IMG/VR virus record: IMGVR_UViG_3300035698_007521
Location: 1 to 27,093 of that record
Reading direction: 5' to 3' (one strand)
Length of the DNA stretch: 27,093 nucleotides
Origin: a virus
Under the pieces are notes generated by a model, which worked only from the letters and a program-made list of their open reading frames with translations, made no database searches and was not told the DNA's origin. The position numbers and the translations under genes were made by a program. Within the stretch, counting starts at the first letter, position 1. The number at the start of each line of letters is the position of its first letter. Positions 1-6,981 of this stretch are shown piece by piece.

Positions 1-2
1 CT

Positions 3-104
3 GTATTACTGGGAGGTTGTAGAATCGTATCAGATAAAGAGTTAGATTGTTTACCTATAATAGACCCTATAGTGAGGTGTAGATGCTTAGAGGGGCTTAA
101 TTAA
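3..104 (+). CDS. Putative small lipoprotein, C-terminal part (gene cut by window edge)
   Basis: An open frame enters from the left edge and stops at TAA 102-104, directly abutting the ATG of the lipase-like gene at 105. The visible 33 residues begin VLLGGCRIVSDKELD. LLGGC looks like a lipobox with Cys at visible residue 6, preceded by hydrophobic residues as in a signal peptide. After the lipid-accepting Cys only about 27 residues would remain. A very small lipoprotein at the head of a lysis-type cluster fits an outer-membrane spanin subunit (Rz1-like), but the proline-rich composition of Rz1 is absent and the N-terminus is not visible. Reading frame is likely real; the lipoprotein call is tentative. 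Confidence 0.5.
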   Translation, partial: VLLGGCRIVSDKELDCLPIIDPIVRCRCLEGLN

Positions 105-734
105 ATGACAGTTGCAAGACGTGCCTACAACGCAATAATGCATCCAACAAATATACTACAGCATTTATATGACTACAAAGAAGAAACAAAACGAGTTATA
201 GATGGCACACTACAGATTCATGGCGACACAGCTATAATTGCTTTTACCGCGAGTAACAGTACGCAGGATTGGCTAACAGATGCTATGATATTCCCACGTA
301 GAATTAGTTTTGCATATGAAACTGTGTTTGCTCATGGTGGATACCTAAAACACTATATGATAATGCGTCAACAATTATTAGATGCTGTCAGACCCTATAA
401 GAAGGTGGTTATTACAGGGTATAGTCTAGGTGCTTCAATAGCTTTGTTAGCGAGTTTAGATATTCAAAGTTTGTACACCAAAGACGTTAAAACAGTAGTG
501 TTTGACCCCCTTCGTACTTTTTGGCTACGGCGTTCACAAACTTATTTCAATGATAACACACGTATGATACAAACAGTGAGCTACTCAAACAGCACTGTGT
601 ACAAACTTTGTAGAATGTTGGGGTTTAAACACGGAGGCAAACTCATTCATGTAGGCACACCATACAAGTGGTACAAGTACTGTAACACCGATCATAAAAT
701 AAAGTGGATTGAGCCCTACCTTGATAAATTTTAG
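105..734 (+). CDS. Class 3 lipase-like alpha/beta hydrolase
   Basis: A 209-residue protein that resembles the lipase class 3 (PF01764) family. Seen: AFTASNSTQDWLTDA at residues 46-60 matches the family's FRGT-s-DWltD segment (with FTAS in place of FRGT), HGGYLKHY at 77-84 corresponds to the vHxGF segment, and the nucleophile elbow GYSLGAS lies at 105-111 with Ser107 as predicted nucleophile. Candidates for the rest of the triad are Asp134 in VVFDP and His197 in TDHKI. No signal peptide is visible, so export would need another route. An AGAGGGG box lies upstream of the ATG. It sits between a possible lipoprotein gene and membrane/holin-like genes, which suggests a membrane-lipid-attacking role during lysis or entry; that role is inference. 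A (phospho)lipase or esterase is the likely chemistry. Confidence 0.7.
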   Translation: MTVARRAYNAIMHPTNILQHLYDYKEETKRVIDGTLQIHGDTAIIAFTASNSTQDWLTDAMIFPRRISFAYETVFAHGGYLKHYMIMRQQLLDAVRPYKKVVITGYSLGASIALLASLDIQSLYTKDVKTVVFDPLRTFWLRRSQTYFNDNTRMIQTVSYSNSTVYKLCRMLGFKHGGKLIHVGTPYKWYKYCNTDHKIKWIEPYLDKF

Positions 735-787
735 TAAATGGTATAGAATAAATCGTATAAAGTAAAGTAAAGTTATAGGAGCCACTA

Positions 788-1237
788 GTGACAACAGAAT
801 TAATTAGAATAGCCGAAGACACTAAATCAAATGAGAGTCGAAGTCGAAGCAACACGAAAAGAGTAGATGAATTAACATTTGGACTAAAGAAAGTCGAAAA
901 CATCGCTAACGATTTAGACCATACTATAAACAAGAATGGGCTAAAGAAGGCTATTAATGATATGAGAGATGAGTTTCAGTTGCTTCGTGAATCCGTGGAA
1001 AAGAAATTTGAATCCGTGGAAACCAAGATAGATGAAATAAAACAAGGGTTCCAAGACTTTTATTTACACAGGTCAGACACATGCCCTGTGGCTAGGCAAC
1101 AAAAAGAACTTGGTGGTTTAAACAAAGAACAGCAGGATGTACTTGACAAGAAACGAGAGAAGAAAATAAGGTTGATTGAAATAATTGTTATTATATTAGC
1201 ACTTATACCCGTTTACGTAGGACTATGGTTAATATAA
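788..1237 (+). CDS. Coiled-coil protein with C-terminal membrane anchor
   Basis: 149 residues, GTG start at 788 with an AGGAG box about 7 nt upstream. Residues about 1-95 are charged and heptad-like (likely coiled coil). The last about 22 residues, LIEIIVIILALIPVYVGLWLI, form one transmembrane segment preceded by a Lys/Arg-rich stretch, so most of the protein should be cytoplasmic with a C-tail anchor, or the reverse. The architecture resembles XhlA-type hemolysin/holin-associated phage proteins, but I see no diagnostic motif. It is followed with a one-base TAATG overlap by a holin-like gene, which supports a lysis role. Function otherwise unknown. Confidence 0.65.
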   Translation: MTTELIRIAEDTKSNESRSRSNTKRVDELTFGLKKVENIANDLDHTINKNGLKKAINDMRDEFQLLRESVEKKFESVETKIDEIKQGFQDFYLHRSDTCPVARQQKELGGLNKEQQDVLDKKREKKIRLIEIIVIILALIPVYVGLWLI

Positions 1238-1473
1238 TGTCATTTAAATTTAAAATAAACTGGAAAAACGTAGATTACATATGGAATAAAGTAGCTCCTA
1301 AGAAATTCATAGCATTTATTATAGCATCTGTTATGGCATTTACTGGAATTATAGACGGGCAACAGTGGTTAACAATTACCATGATATACATGGGTGCAAA
1401 CGCTGTGGGTAAACTAGCAAGTGGTTTTGGTAAGAAAGAACCTGAGGTGCCCACAAACACAAAAAAAGAGTAG
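1237..1473 (+). CDS. Holin-like small membrane protein
   Basis: 78 residues from the ATG at 1237, which overlaps the previous stop as TAATG. An in-frame ATG at 1225 would add four residues but has its AGGA box only 2 nt away, so 1237 is preferred through translational coupling; a dual start, as known for some holins, cannot be excluded. Two hydrophobic segments are visible (about residues 24-40 and 45-62), with a basic N-terminal region and a charged, Lys/Glu-rich C-terminal tail. Size, topology and position at the end of the plus-strand cluster fit a holin; there is no family-specific motif. Its stop codon lies inside the terminator stem. Confidence 0.5.
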   Translation: MSFKFKINWKNVDYIWNKVAPKKFIAFIIASVMAFTGIIDGQQWLTITMIYMGANAVGKLASGFGKKEPEVPTNTKKE

Positions 1474-1496
1474 AAATTAATCTACTCCTTTTTTTT
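1461..1496. terminator. Bidirectional intrinsic terminator between convergent genes
   Basis: Perfect 6-bp stem GAGTAG (1468-1473) / CTACTC (1482-1487), 8-nt AT loop, flanked by A7 on the left and a T8 run on the right, so each strand reads hairpin plus U-tract. It lies exactly where the plus-strand lysis-type genes (stop at 1473) meet the end of the minus-strand operon (stop at 1495). Confidence 0.8.
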
Positions 1497-1902
1497 AGCC
1501 CAAGTGATAACGGCTTTGTTTATACCATCCATCCCTTGTACTATGATGTGCAACCCCTATTAATTGTTGATAAATTTCATCCTCATCACTATCCAGAAAT
1601 TGTCCTATGTTTGATTGCACCCATTCTAAATTTATGGGCTTCAACGTGGACTGCAAACAGTCGGCGTCATCATACATGTCTTCAAAAAACAAGCTATCTG
1701 GTATGTCCTTATCTTCGGCAAGCATAAACATTTTCGTGTATTTAAGCAAATTGGCATCAAATCCTGCTGTGGTGAGTCTATCATAACGTCCATCGGGATA
1801 CGCCCTTTTTATTTCACTTAGTATTGTGCTCCTACTTTTCTCTTCAGGAAACAGCGGTATACGTTTTAGTATTTCATAATCTAGTTGAGTAATTCGTTTC
1901 AC
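1495..1902 (-). CDS. Hypothetical protein, last gene of the minus-strand operon
   Basis: 135 residues, GTG start at 1902 with an AGGTGG box, overlapping the upstream gene by 4 nt (GTGA). The N-terminus TQLDYEILKRIP followed by a Lys/Arg-rich helix could be a small helix-turn-helix, but this is weak. The middle is acidic (SDEDEIYQQL region). No catalytic motif seen. I do not recognise the family. Confidence 0.6.
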   Translation of the reverse strand: MKRITQLDYEILKRIPLFPEEKSRSTILSEIKRAYPDGRYDRLTTAGFDANLLKYTKMFMLAEDKDIPDSLFFEDMYDDADCLQSTLKPINLEWVQSNIGQFLDSDEDEIYQQLIGVAHHSTRDGWYKQSRYHLG

Positions 1903-2129
1903 ACCAATCCACCTAAATGTTGCACTATGTGATCAATACTGAGATAAAGTACAAACACTACTGTAAATGTAGTTTTTAATTTTAACTCCATGGGATTAAC
2001 CTCCATCTCCATCTCCATGCAGTCTTCTTCAATGTAGGGTATACTACAAGCTGTTACATATGCTACGTACATGCCATAACATCCTATGATTACATGTATA
2101 AGCATGTAAAGTGTGTTGTCTATAATCAT
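1899..2129 (-). CDS. Small two-span membrane protein
   Basis: 76 residues with an AAAGGAG box before the ATG. Two hydrophobic segments (about residues 6-29 and 54-72) flank an acidic loop containing the repeat MEMEMEV. Overlaps the Rad50-like C-terminal gene by 4 nt. Function unknown. Confidence 0.55.
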   Translation of the reverse strand: MIIDNTLYMLIHVIIGCYGMYVAYVTACSIPYIEEDCMEMEMEVNPMELKLKTTFTVVFVLYLSIDHIVQHLGGLV

Positions 2130-2746
2130 TTAGTCTCCTTTTGTATACACGATGTGTCCTCGTCTTTATTCTTTGCCACTGTTATAACAGTATCACTGCT
2201 TTCAACTAGTGATGGATTATGTGTTACTTGAATTATCTGCAAGCTTAATTGCGCACTTAATTTACTGAGTAATTCACCTAGTAGTGGTTGATAATTTCGT
2301 GAAGCAAATTTAAATGGTTCATCAAATACCAACACGTTATCAGTAGTCCCCAAACTCCAAAGCGCTATTCTACAAGCAAAACTAGCTATATCCACGGCTC
2401 CACCACCACTTGCGTCTATAGGAGCAACTCGATTACCATTTCGTGCAAACCATAAATCACACTCTACTCGGTTGTTACGAGGTACAAAATCAAGTTCAAA
2501 TGTATAGGGGTTATCTAGTATAGTTGCCATAGCCATGGACACAATATCCTCTATATGTACTTTTAACTGTCCCTGTGTGTCCTCGGCTATACGTGTAATA
2601 AACGCTTGTGCTTCTTCGGCGTCAATAACAGACTGGAGGATAGTAGTGTGAATACTATGCTTTGCATCTAACTTGCTCTGCCTTTCTTCTATACGTCCAC
2701 GCAGTTTATCAAACCGTGTTCTATAGGGTTTATACGTCCCAATCAT
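2126..2746 (-). CDS. SbcC/Rad50-like ATPase, C-terminal half
   Basis: 206 residues carrying the C-terminal half of an SMC/Rad50-type ABC ATPase head. Residues about 10-70 are a returning coiled coil. The ABC signature-like DASGGGAVD lies at 111-119, Walker B NVLVFDEP at 137-144 (Asp142, Glu143) and the H-loop QVTHN at 173-177 (His176). There is no Walker A; that motif is in the gene at 5196-6401. The two products must associate to form a working ATP site, as Rad50/SbcC/gp46 heads do, and would act with the SbcD-like nuclease at 3556-4452 to process DNA ends. The start overlaps the upstream coiled-coil gene by 17 nt in another frame; an AGAGGA box lies 12-13 nt upstream. Confidence 0.8.
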   Translation of the reverse strand: MIGTYKPYRTRFDKLRGRIEERQSKLDAKHSIHTTILQSVIDAEEAQAFITRIAEDTQGQLKVHIEDIVSMAMATILDNPYTFELDFVPRNNRVECDLWFARNGNRVAPIDASGGGAVDIASFACRIALWSLGTTDNVLVFDEPFKFASRNYQPLLGELLSKLSAQLSLQIIQVTHNPSLVESSDTVITVAKNKDEDTSCIQKETK

Positions 2747-2966
2747 ATGCTTCTAGTTCCTCTGACAACAATTCGATTTGTTCATCGGTCTTAACCAACT
2801 TAGCCTTTTTTGTAGCCAATAATTTCTTTGCCTCTTCTAAATCACTACAGCTAAAAGTCTTTTCCAAATTATCCATGATGTTCTCTAATTTACCTTTGTC
2901 ACGGCTTACCTGATCTTTGTCAGCCTGTATTTGGCGTTTACGTGCTTCCCATGTCCTACTGTCCAT
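2730..2966 (-). CDS. Short coiled-coil protein, possibly a piece of the split Rad50-like ATPase
   Basis: 78 residues, almost entirely charged heptad-type sequence (KRQIQADKDQVSRDKGKLEN at 10-29 and a later KKLLATKKAKLVKTDEQIEL segment). ATG is preceded by AGGGAGAAACAA. It overlaps the start of the C-terminal Rad50 half by 17 nt. Position and composition suggest it supplies part of the descending coiled coil of the split ATPase or an accessory strap; this is inference. No zinc-hook CxxC is present here. Confidence 0.6.
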   Translation of the reverse strand: MDSRTWEARKRQIQADKDQVSRDKGKLENIMDNLEKTFSCSDLEEAKKLLATKKAKLVKTDEQIELLSEELEAYDWDV

Positions 2967-2977
2967 TTGTTTCTCCC

Positions 2978-3154
2978 TTATTTATTGCTTGTTTTTATCT
3001 CATTAAGTCTTTTTTCAAGAATTGCACACTGTTTCCATAATTCAGATACCACTGTTTCATGTCTTAAATTATCCATACTCTTTTTATGTTCTTCAGCTAG
3101 TCTTTGTTGTTTGTTCTCATATAACTGATCTTTTAAATACTGTTCTTCAATCAT
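2978..3154 (-). CDS. Small charged helical protein
   Basis: 58 residues beginning MIEEQYLKDQLYENKQQR and ending in NEIKTSNK, followed by TAA. ATG at 3154 has a GGAGAAAT box and overlaps the preceding gene's stop by 8 nt. High Glu/Lys/Gln content with heptad spacing suggests a coiled coil. Lies between two other small genes inside the SbcCD-like module. Function unknown. Confidence 0.55.
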   Translation of the reverse strand: MIEEQYLKDQLYENKQQRLAEEHKKSMDNLRHETVVSELWKQCAILEKRLNEIKTSNK

Positions 3155-3371
3155 CTATTTCTCCTATTGTGTTGTCTATAATCTTGATTATCTTGTTTGC
3201 TACGAAATCTCCTAAATGGTGTTGTTTCCATCCCATACCCGTCAATGTACGATGTCGGTGAATCAAACACTTTATATCATTTAAAGCTGTTGTCATTTCT
3301 GCTATAGCATCAACATTTGTCGAAGCACCCAATTCATAATCCATGGAATCCGAGTATTGTGTGGTTCTCAT
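3147..3371 (-). CDS. Hypothetical protein
   Basis: 74 residues, ATGA overlap of 4 nt with the previous gene and only a weak ribosome site, so expression is probably by translational coupling. Soluble and mostly helical (ending KIIKIIDNTIGEIDD), with a His-rich patch CLIHRHRTLTG near residues 35-45. Family not recognised. Confidence 0.5.
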   Translation of the reverse strand: MRTTQYSDSMDYELGASTNVDAIAEMTTALNDIKCLIHRHRTLTGMGWKQHHLGDFVANKIIKIIDNTIGEIDD

Positions 3372-3571
3372 AATTCAAACTCACTTACAACTTCATCTGT
3401 CATTTCTGCTTCCACAAATCGTTTAATAACTGAGGCATCTTCTTCTGCTTCTGTCAAAGAATTAAATGGTGTTTCATACCTAGTCCAATTATTCATTTCT
3501 TCGTCAAACCAATAAACATCGTATAACCACCCATCACCTTGATAATAGTGTTGCTTTATTCTAAATCGCAT
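3368..3571 (-). CDS. Hypothetical small acidic protein
   Basis: 67 residues, good GGAGGACAG ribosome site. The N-terminal half is aromatic-rich (HYYQGDGWLYDVYWFDEE), likely beta-sheet, and the C-terminal half is an acidic helix. Overlaps the end of the SbcD-like gene by 16 nt. Function unknown. Confidence 0.5.
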   Translation of the reverse strand: MRFRIKQHYYQGDGWLYDVYWFDEEMNNWTRYETPFNSLTEAEEDASVIKRFVEAEMTDEVVSEFEL

Positions 3572-4452
3572 AAACTGTCCTCCATTGCTCTTAGCACCAA
3601 TTCCTTTACCACTGGTCTTACTTTATTTGTTTTAAACCCTAATTCTACATTGTCTTTAAAGCTTAATCCTATTTCAGCACTAGTACTCAATTTCTCTACA
3701 AATGCTGAGATTCGGGTATCACGTGCTTTTTCCTCTATTAAATATTCTTGCACTACGTTATCAATAACAATAGGGGCTGGGAAAGGTGTTACTACTCCGT
3801 CTTCATAAAGGTAAACTGTAGGCACTGTGTACTTTTTATCAGCTTTTTGCCTAAACAACCCACCGGGATTTATCAGGGTTTTCCCATCACGTTGTAAATA
3901 GAACCCCTGATGTACGTCACCACTTACAATGAGCTCATAATCAAATTGATCTAGTAATTCATCAGCCCCTATAGTGTCTGTATGTTCTCCCATAAAGAAT
4001 GGTATTTGTGCTGTAGTCGGATATACCGAACGATGACACATTGCTATACCTGTTCCGTTTGTCATTTCCTCATTGAACTGAAAACCAGTGATGGTTGATT
4101 CCCCCATCTTTGTAGTGCCTGTCGTATGGAGGATGACACCCGATTGTACCAATACCCAATAACTTGATTTACGAAGCCATTTTTGTGAATGGTAATTTGC
4201 ATCGTGATTGCCCGAGATTGTAAGTATAGGATACTCAGCTTTTTTTAACTCTTCCAACAATAAATTCTCTAGCAACTGTGTATTGCTCCCTGAGTCAAAT
4301 AAATCGCCTGCAATTAGTAACGGGCATTTATTTTCATTCATTAAATTAATTAACCACTGAAGCCGTGAACGCATTGTGGAGTACCATTCATCCACCCTAC
4401 ATCTGGGACGAGTATCTCTAAAATGGGTGTCTGATACGCAAATGATTTTCAT
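3556..4452 (-). CDS. SbcD/Mre11-like (gp47-type) nuclease subunit
   Basis: 298-residue calcineurin-type metallophosphoesterase of the Mre11/SbcD/T4 gp47 kind. Metal-binding motifs are in canonical order: SDTHF (Asp8, His10), AGDLFDSG (Asp50), SGNHDAN (Asn82, His83), MCHRS (His140) and GDVHQG (His181). The C-terminal about 100 residues form the capping/ATPase-binding region. It would be the dimanganese nuclease that, with the split Rad50-like ATPase, resects or opens DNA ends for recombination-dependent replication. ATG has an AGGGGG box and overlaps the homing endonuclease gene by 4 nt. Assignment rests on motifs and neighbours; high confidence. Confidence 0.85.
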   Translation of the reverse strand: MKIICVSDTHFRDTRPRCRVDEWYSTMRSRLQWLINLMNENKCPLLIAGDLFDSGSNTQLLENLLLEELKKAEYPILTISGNHDANYHSQKWLRKSSYWVLVQSGVILHTTGTTKMGESTITGFQFNEEMTNGTGIAMCHRSVYPTTAQIPFFMGEHTDTIGADELLDQFDYELIVSGDVHQGFYLQRDGKTLINPGGLFRQKADKKYTVPTVYLYEDGVVTPFPAPIVIDNVVQEYLIEEKARDTRISAFVEKLSTSAEIGLSFKDNVELGFKTNKVRPVVKELVLRAMEDSLCDLE

Positions 4453-5192
4453 TGTAACCCCCTACATAATGATGGAGCAAACTCTCCGAAGTATTTTATT
4501 TCAGCTTTTAATCTAGCATCTATAGCATCTTGTTTGTTTTTGAATTGACCTATATGTATTAATTTCCAATTCACACGTATGGATGCTACCCAAACTTTTC
4601 CTATTTTATGAAAATGAACCCCAGCATGTCCAGATGTATTTCTTTTTGATAAGCCTTTATTTCTTGCATTTTCATATGTGTCACACACCCTTAAATTGGA
4701 TTTTCCATTATCAAGCTTATTTCCATTTATATGATCAGTTACTTTGTTTTCTGGGGTATTTGCTATTATTTTATGTAAGAATACGTTATTTGTATCTAAA
4801 CATATACGTGCATACCCTTCTGGGCATTCATGCCAGCAATGTTGCTTTACCTTATCGTAATCTTCTGTATCTATAGTAGTATAATTATCTGTGTTGAAGA
4901 AATATATTTTAGTTATACTCCCATCAATCTCAGTCCGATTATATTTTTTATTTCTTGCACGAAGTTGTTCTTTATTTATGCAACCACAACTTTGAGAGTT
5001 GCCATTGCAAAGATTATATTTCATAACATAGGCGGTATTACCACATTCGCATACGCATTTGTATTTCCAGTTCTTTGGAGATACTTTCTTCCCATCTCTA
5101 ACCTTAGATTTCTCATCTACTTCGATAACAGTTAGTCTGCCATACACATCCCCTCTTTCTAAATACTTCGGATACTTTGTACATAATGCCAT
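4449..5192 (-). CDS. Free-standing HNH homing endonuclease with AP2 DNA-binding domain
   Basis: 247 residues. An N-terminal zinc-binding region has KCVCECG (Cys46, 48, 50) and SCGC (Cys69, 71). The HNH core reads LHKIIAN (His140), TDHINGNKLDN (Asp153, His154) and NLRVC (Asn166). An AP2-type DNA-binding domain follows at about 187-237 (SGHAGVHF ... WVASIRV ... IGQFKNKQDAIDAR). This is the usual domain order of phage HNH-AP2 homing endonucleases. It sits between the N-terminal Rad50-like gene (3-nt gap) and SbcD (4-nt overlap) with its own GAGGAGGAA ribosome site, so it looks like an intergenic homing insertion that has been fitted into the operon. Confidence 0.85.
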   Translation of the reverse strand: MALCTKYPKYLERGDVYGRLTVIEVDEKSKVRDGKKVSPKNWKYKCVCECGNTAYVMKYNLCNGNSQSCGCINKEQLRARNKKYNRTEIDGSITKIYFFNTDNYTTIDTEDYDKVKQHCWHECPEGYARICLDTNNVFLHKIIANTPENKVTDHINGNKLDNGKSNLRVCDTYENARNKGLSKRNTSGHAGVHFHKIGKVWVASIRVNWKLIHIGQFKNKQDAIDARLKAEIKYFGEFAPSLCRGLQ

Positions 5193-5195
5193 GCT

Positions 5196-6401
5196 CTATT
5201 CCTCCTCAATCCTCTGTCCACAGGTTGGACACGTGTCCCCCAAACTTGCTATCAAATCAACTATCTCCAACTCTTTCGTTTTTATACACTTAGTTGATGA
5301 TACCACACTTTGTATGATCTTGTCAAGTACTGAAATCTCGGATTCCACATGTTTCCTTTTAGTAAACAAAGTGTCGATAACACTTTCATCTATGTCATAC
5401 ACTGGTTTTAGTTGTAACGCGTTGGCATTAGCTAGCCAATTAATTAACGCAGTTAAATCTGTATTGATTTCTTTACGAGTCTTAAATACCTTATCTATTT
5501 TATCTATTTCTATATCATAAATCCAACCGCTTTCACGTATAGCTGTTTCGTAATCACCCACATCTTCTATTTTATTTGCTATAGCAGTTATTTCTTTACT
5601 GACTTCATTTCTGCTGTCAAACATGCTATCCAGTGATTTTAGTTTTTGCTCCATGAGTAAAATCAAGGCTTCTTTCTCCAACCGGGATTCAATAAAATGT
5701 ACGTTGTTTACATTATCGTCTAGTACCTCAATTTCCTTTGTTATAGTAACACACTTCTCGTTAATCAATTCATATAGTTCTAAAGTGGTTTCTATACCAC
5801 TTATGTCTGTGTCATTAAGTTCCTTTTCAAGTATGTTTATTTCATACACAAGACTCTTTTCACTGCTCTCTAATTTTCGTTTATAAGAAATTATTGCACG
5901 TGTAGTAGAATCTATGTCATCAAGCTTCACTATTTTGTTTAGCATACGAGCTACTTCACCACTTGTTTCCGTAAGCAAAAATGGTGCATCTAGTTGATAC
6001 TGTATGTTTATGTTATCGAAATTGAGGGCATCCACAACTTCTTGCGGTACACTTGTGCCCACTGCTTCTAGTTCTACGCCGTCAACTGTATAAGTGTTTT
6101 TAAGCCCCATTTTATAGCGTTCCACCAAATGGTTAGTAGTTGTTATAGTTACTATACAAGGCAGAATTTGTTTAGCCTTCTTGTCGTCAACAACTCCATT
6201 TTTGTCTGGTTTTGACTCTTTAGCCCAATTACTTACAAAAGCATTACCAAGTGGACGATTAGTGGTTATCCATTTCAATGCTCGTATACAAGCTGTTTTT
6301 CCCGCATCAGAAATACCTATAACGCTATTTACACCTGTAGTGAAATCAAACACATTGTCTCTATGGCTTTGAAAGTTTCGTAGTCGTATGCTTTTAATCA
6401 T
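5196..6401 (-). CDS. SbcC/Rad50-like ATPase, N-terminal half ending at the zinc hook
   Basis: 401 residues. The N-terminal segment IKSIRLRNFQSH is typical of SMC/Rad50 heads; Walker A GISDAGKT lies at 29-36 (Lys35). A long coiled coil runs from about 150 to 385 and the protein ends in GDTCPTCGQRIEEE, a Rad50-type CPxC zinc hook (Cys391, Cys394) only seven residues before the stop. Signature, Walker B and H-loop are missing and are encoded separately at 2126-2746. SbcC, Rad50 and T4 gp46 are normally one chain. The start overlaps the upstream small gene (ATG inside its last codons) and lacks a clear ribosome site, so translation is probably coupled. Confidence 0.85.
   Translation of the reverse strand: MIKSIRLRNFQSHRDNVFDFTTGVNSVIGISDAGKTACIRALKWITTNRPLGNAFVSNWAKESKPDKNGVVDDKKAKQILPCIVTITTTNHLVERYKMGLKNTYTVDGVELEAVGTSVPQEVVDALNFDNINIQYQLDAPFLLTETSGEVARMLNKIVKLDDIDSTTRAIISYKRKLESSEKSLVYEINILEKELNDTDISGIETTLELYELINEKCVTITKEIEVLDDNVNNVHFIESRLEKEALILLMEQKLKSLDSMFDSRNEVSKEITAIANKIEDVGDYETAIRESGWIYDIEIDKIDKVFKTRKEINTDLTALINWLANANALQLKPVYDIDESVIDTLFTKRKHVESEISVLDKIIQSVVSSTKCIKTKELEIVDLIASLGDTCPTCGQRIEEE
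5297..5326 (-). promoter_or_regulatory. Candidate sigma-70 promoter inside the Rad50 N-terminal gene
   Basis: Minus strand reads TTGACA (5326-5321), 18-nt spacer, TATCAT (5302-5297). It would start transcription about 100 nt before the homing endonuclease and SbcD genes. Spacer is one longer than the other members of the set. Confidence 0.35.
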
Positions 6402-6564
6402 TAGATACCACTGTTATAGGATTAGCAGTATACTCTTGGGCTTTAACAACCCATTCTTCCATATATGTTACCCCTTCCCTTTTATCTGGATTACCCCTAT
6501 TTTCTTTTAGCCATTTCAATGATTCTTCAATTCCCTTTCCACTATATTTTATAATTGTTTTCAT
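6394..6564 (-). CDS. Small hypothetical protein
   Basis: 56 residues beginning MKTIIKYSGKGIEESLKWLK. ATG at 6564 follows an AGGGGGA box and overlaps the preceding stop by 4 nt (ATGA); its own end overlaps the start of the Rad50-like gene, so it probably couples translation into that gene. Soluble and basic in the first half; family not recognised. Confidence 0.6.
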   Translation of the reverse strand: MKTIIKYSGKGIEESLKWLKENRGNPDKREGVTYMEEWVVKAQEYTANPITVVSND

Positions 6565-6968
6565 AAAAGTCCCCCTATTAATACACCAAGCCCTGTACCT
6601 AGCACAAATGAAATCACTGGTATGAACACACTTGGCTTTGCTGGTTCTATAAAATTATACACGATCTGATCGGGAATGTCAATCACATAACTAAATTTGC
6701 TGTGATTAATACGTAATCCCGTGGCATAGTTTACTGTTAAATCTGTCTCATATAACACATAATCTGTACGCGGTAATATAACCTGTGGTACAGTGTGCTC
6801 CAAATAATCGTAGTCTATAACAATATCTAGTAAATCATCATAGGCAATAGATGCTACATAGTTGTCTGCTTGCTCTTGGGTAAGCGGTGTGTATGCATGT
6901 GCTACGTTCCCAACACAGAGGAAAATAATTACTAGTATGATTATTAATCCTATTTTCTTATATTTCAT
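6561..6968 (-). CDS. Exported protein with signal peptide and C-terminal membrane anchor
   Basis: 135 residues from the ATG at 6968, chosen because a GAAAGGAG box precedes it; an upstream in-frame extension to 7055 lacks one and overlaps another gene. Residues 1-25 look like a signal peptide (KYKK, hydrophobic core, AHA cleavage site before YTPLT). A mostly polar extracytoplasmic domain of about 85 residues follows, then a C-terminal hydrophobic segment with Gly spacing (VFIPVISFVLGTGLGVLIGG). This is a type I membrane topology. A surface or superinfection-exclusion role is possible but not shown. Confidence 0.6.
   Translation of the reverse strand: MKYKKIGLIIILVIIFLCVGNVAHAYTPLTQEQADNYVASIAYDDLLDIVIDYDYLEHTVPQVILPRTDYVLYETDLTVNYATGLRINHSKFSYVIDIPDQIVYNFIEPAKPSVFIPVISFVLGTGLGVLIGGLL
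6654..6682 (-). promoter_or_regulatory. Perfect consensus sigma-70 promoter with palindromic spacer
   Basis: Minus strand reads TTGACA (6682-6677), exactly 17 nt, TATAAT (6659-6654): both hexamers match the consensus. The spacer holds an inverted repeat CGATC-A-GATCG, a possible operator. It lies in the 3' part of the membrane-protein gene at 6561-6968 and would drive 6394-6564, the Rad50-like gene and the SbcCD module. Confidence 0.7.
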
Positions 6969-6981
6969 TTCATTCTCCTTT

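Noticed and set aside
643-933. Minus-strand open frames opposite the lipase and coiled-coil genes
   Set aside because: They run antisense to well-supported genes, lack ribosome sites and have shadow-like composition.
4583-5520. Plus-strand open frames of about 100-150 codons opposite the homing endonuclease and the ATPase
   Set aside because: Rich in Phe, Ser, Tyr and Cys as expected from reading AT-rich genes backwards; no start sites and no motifs.
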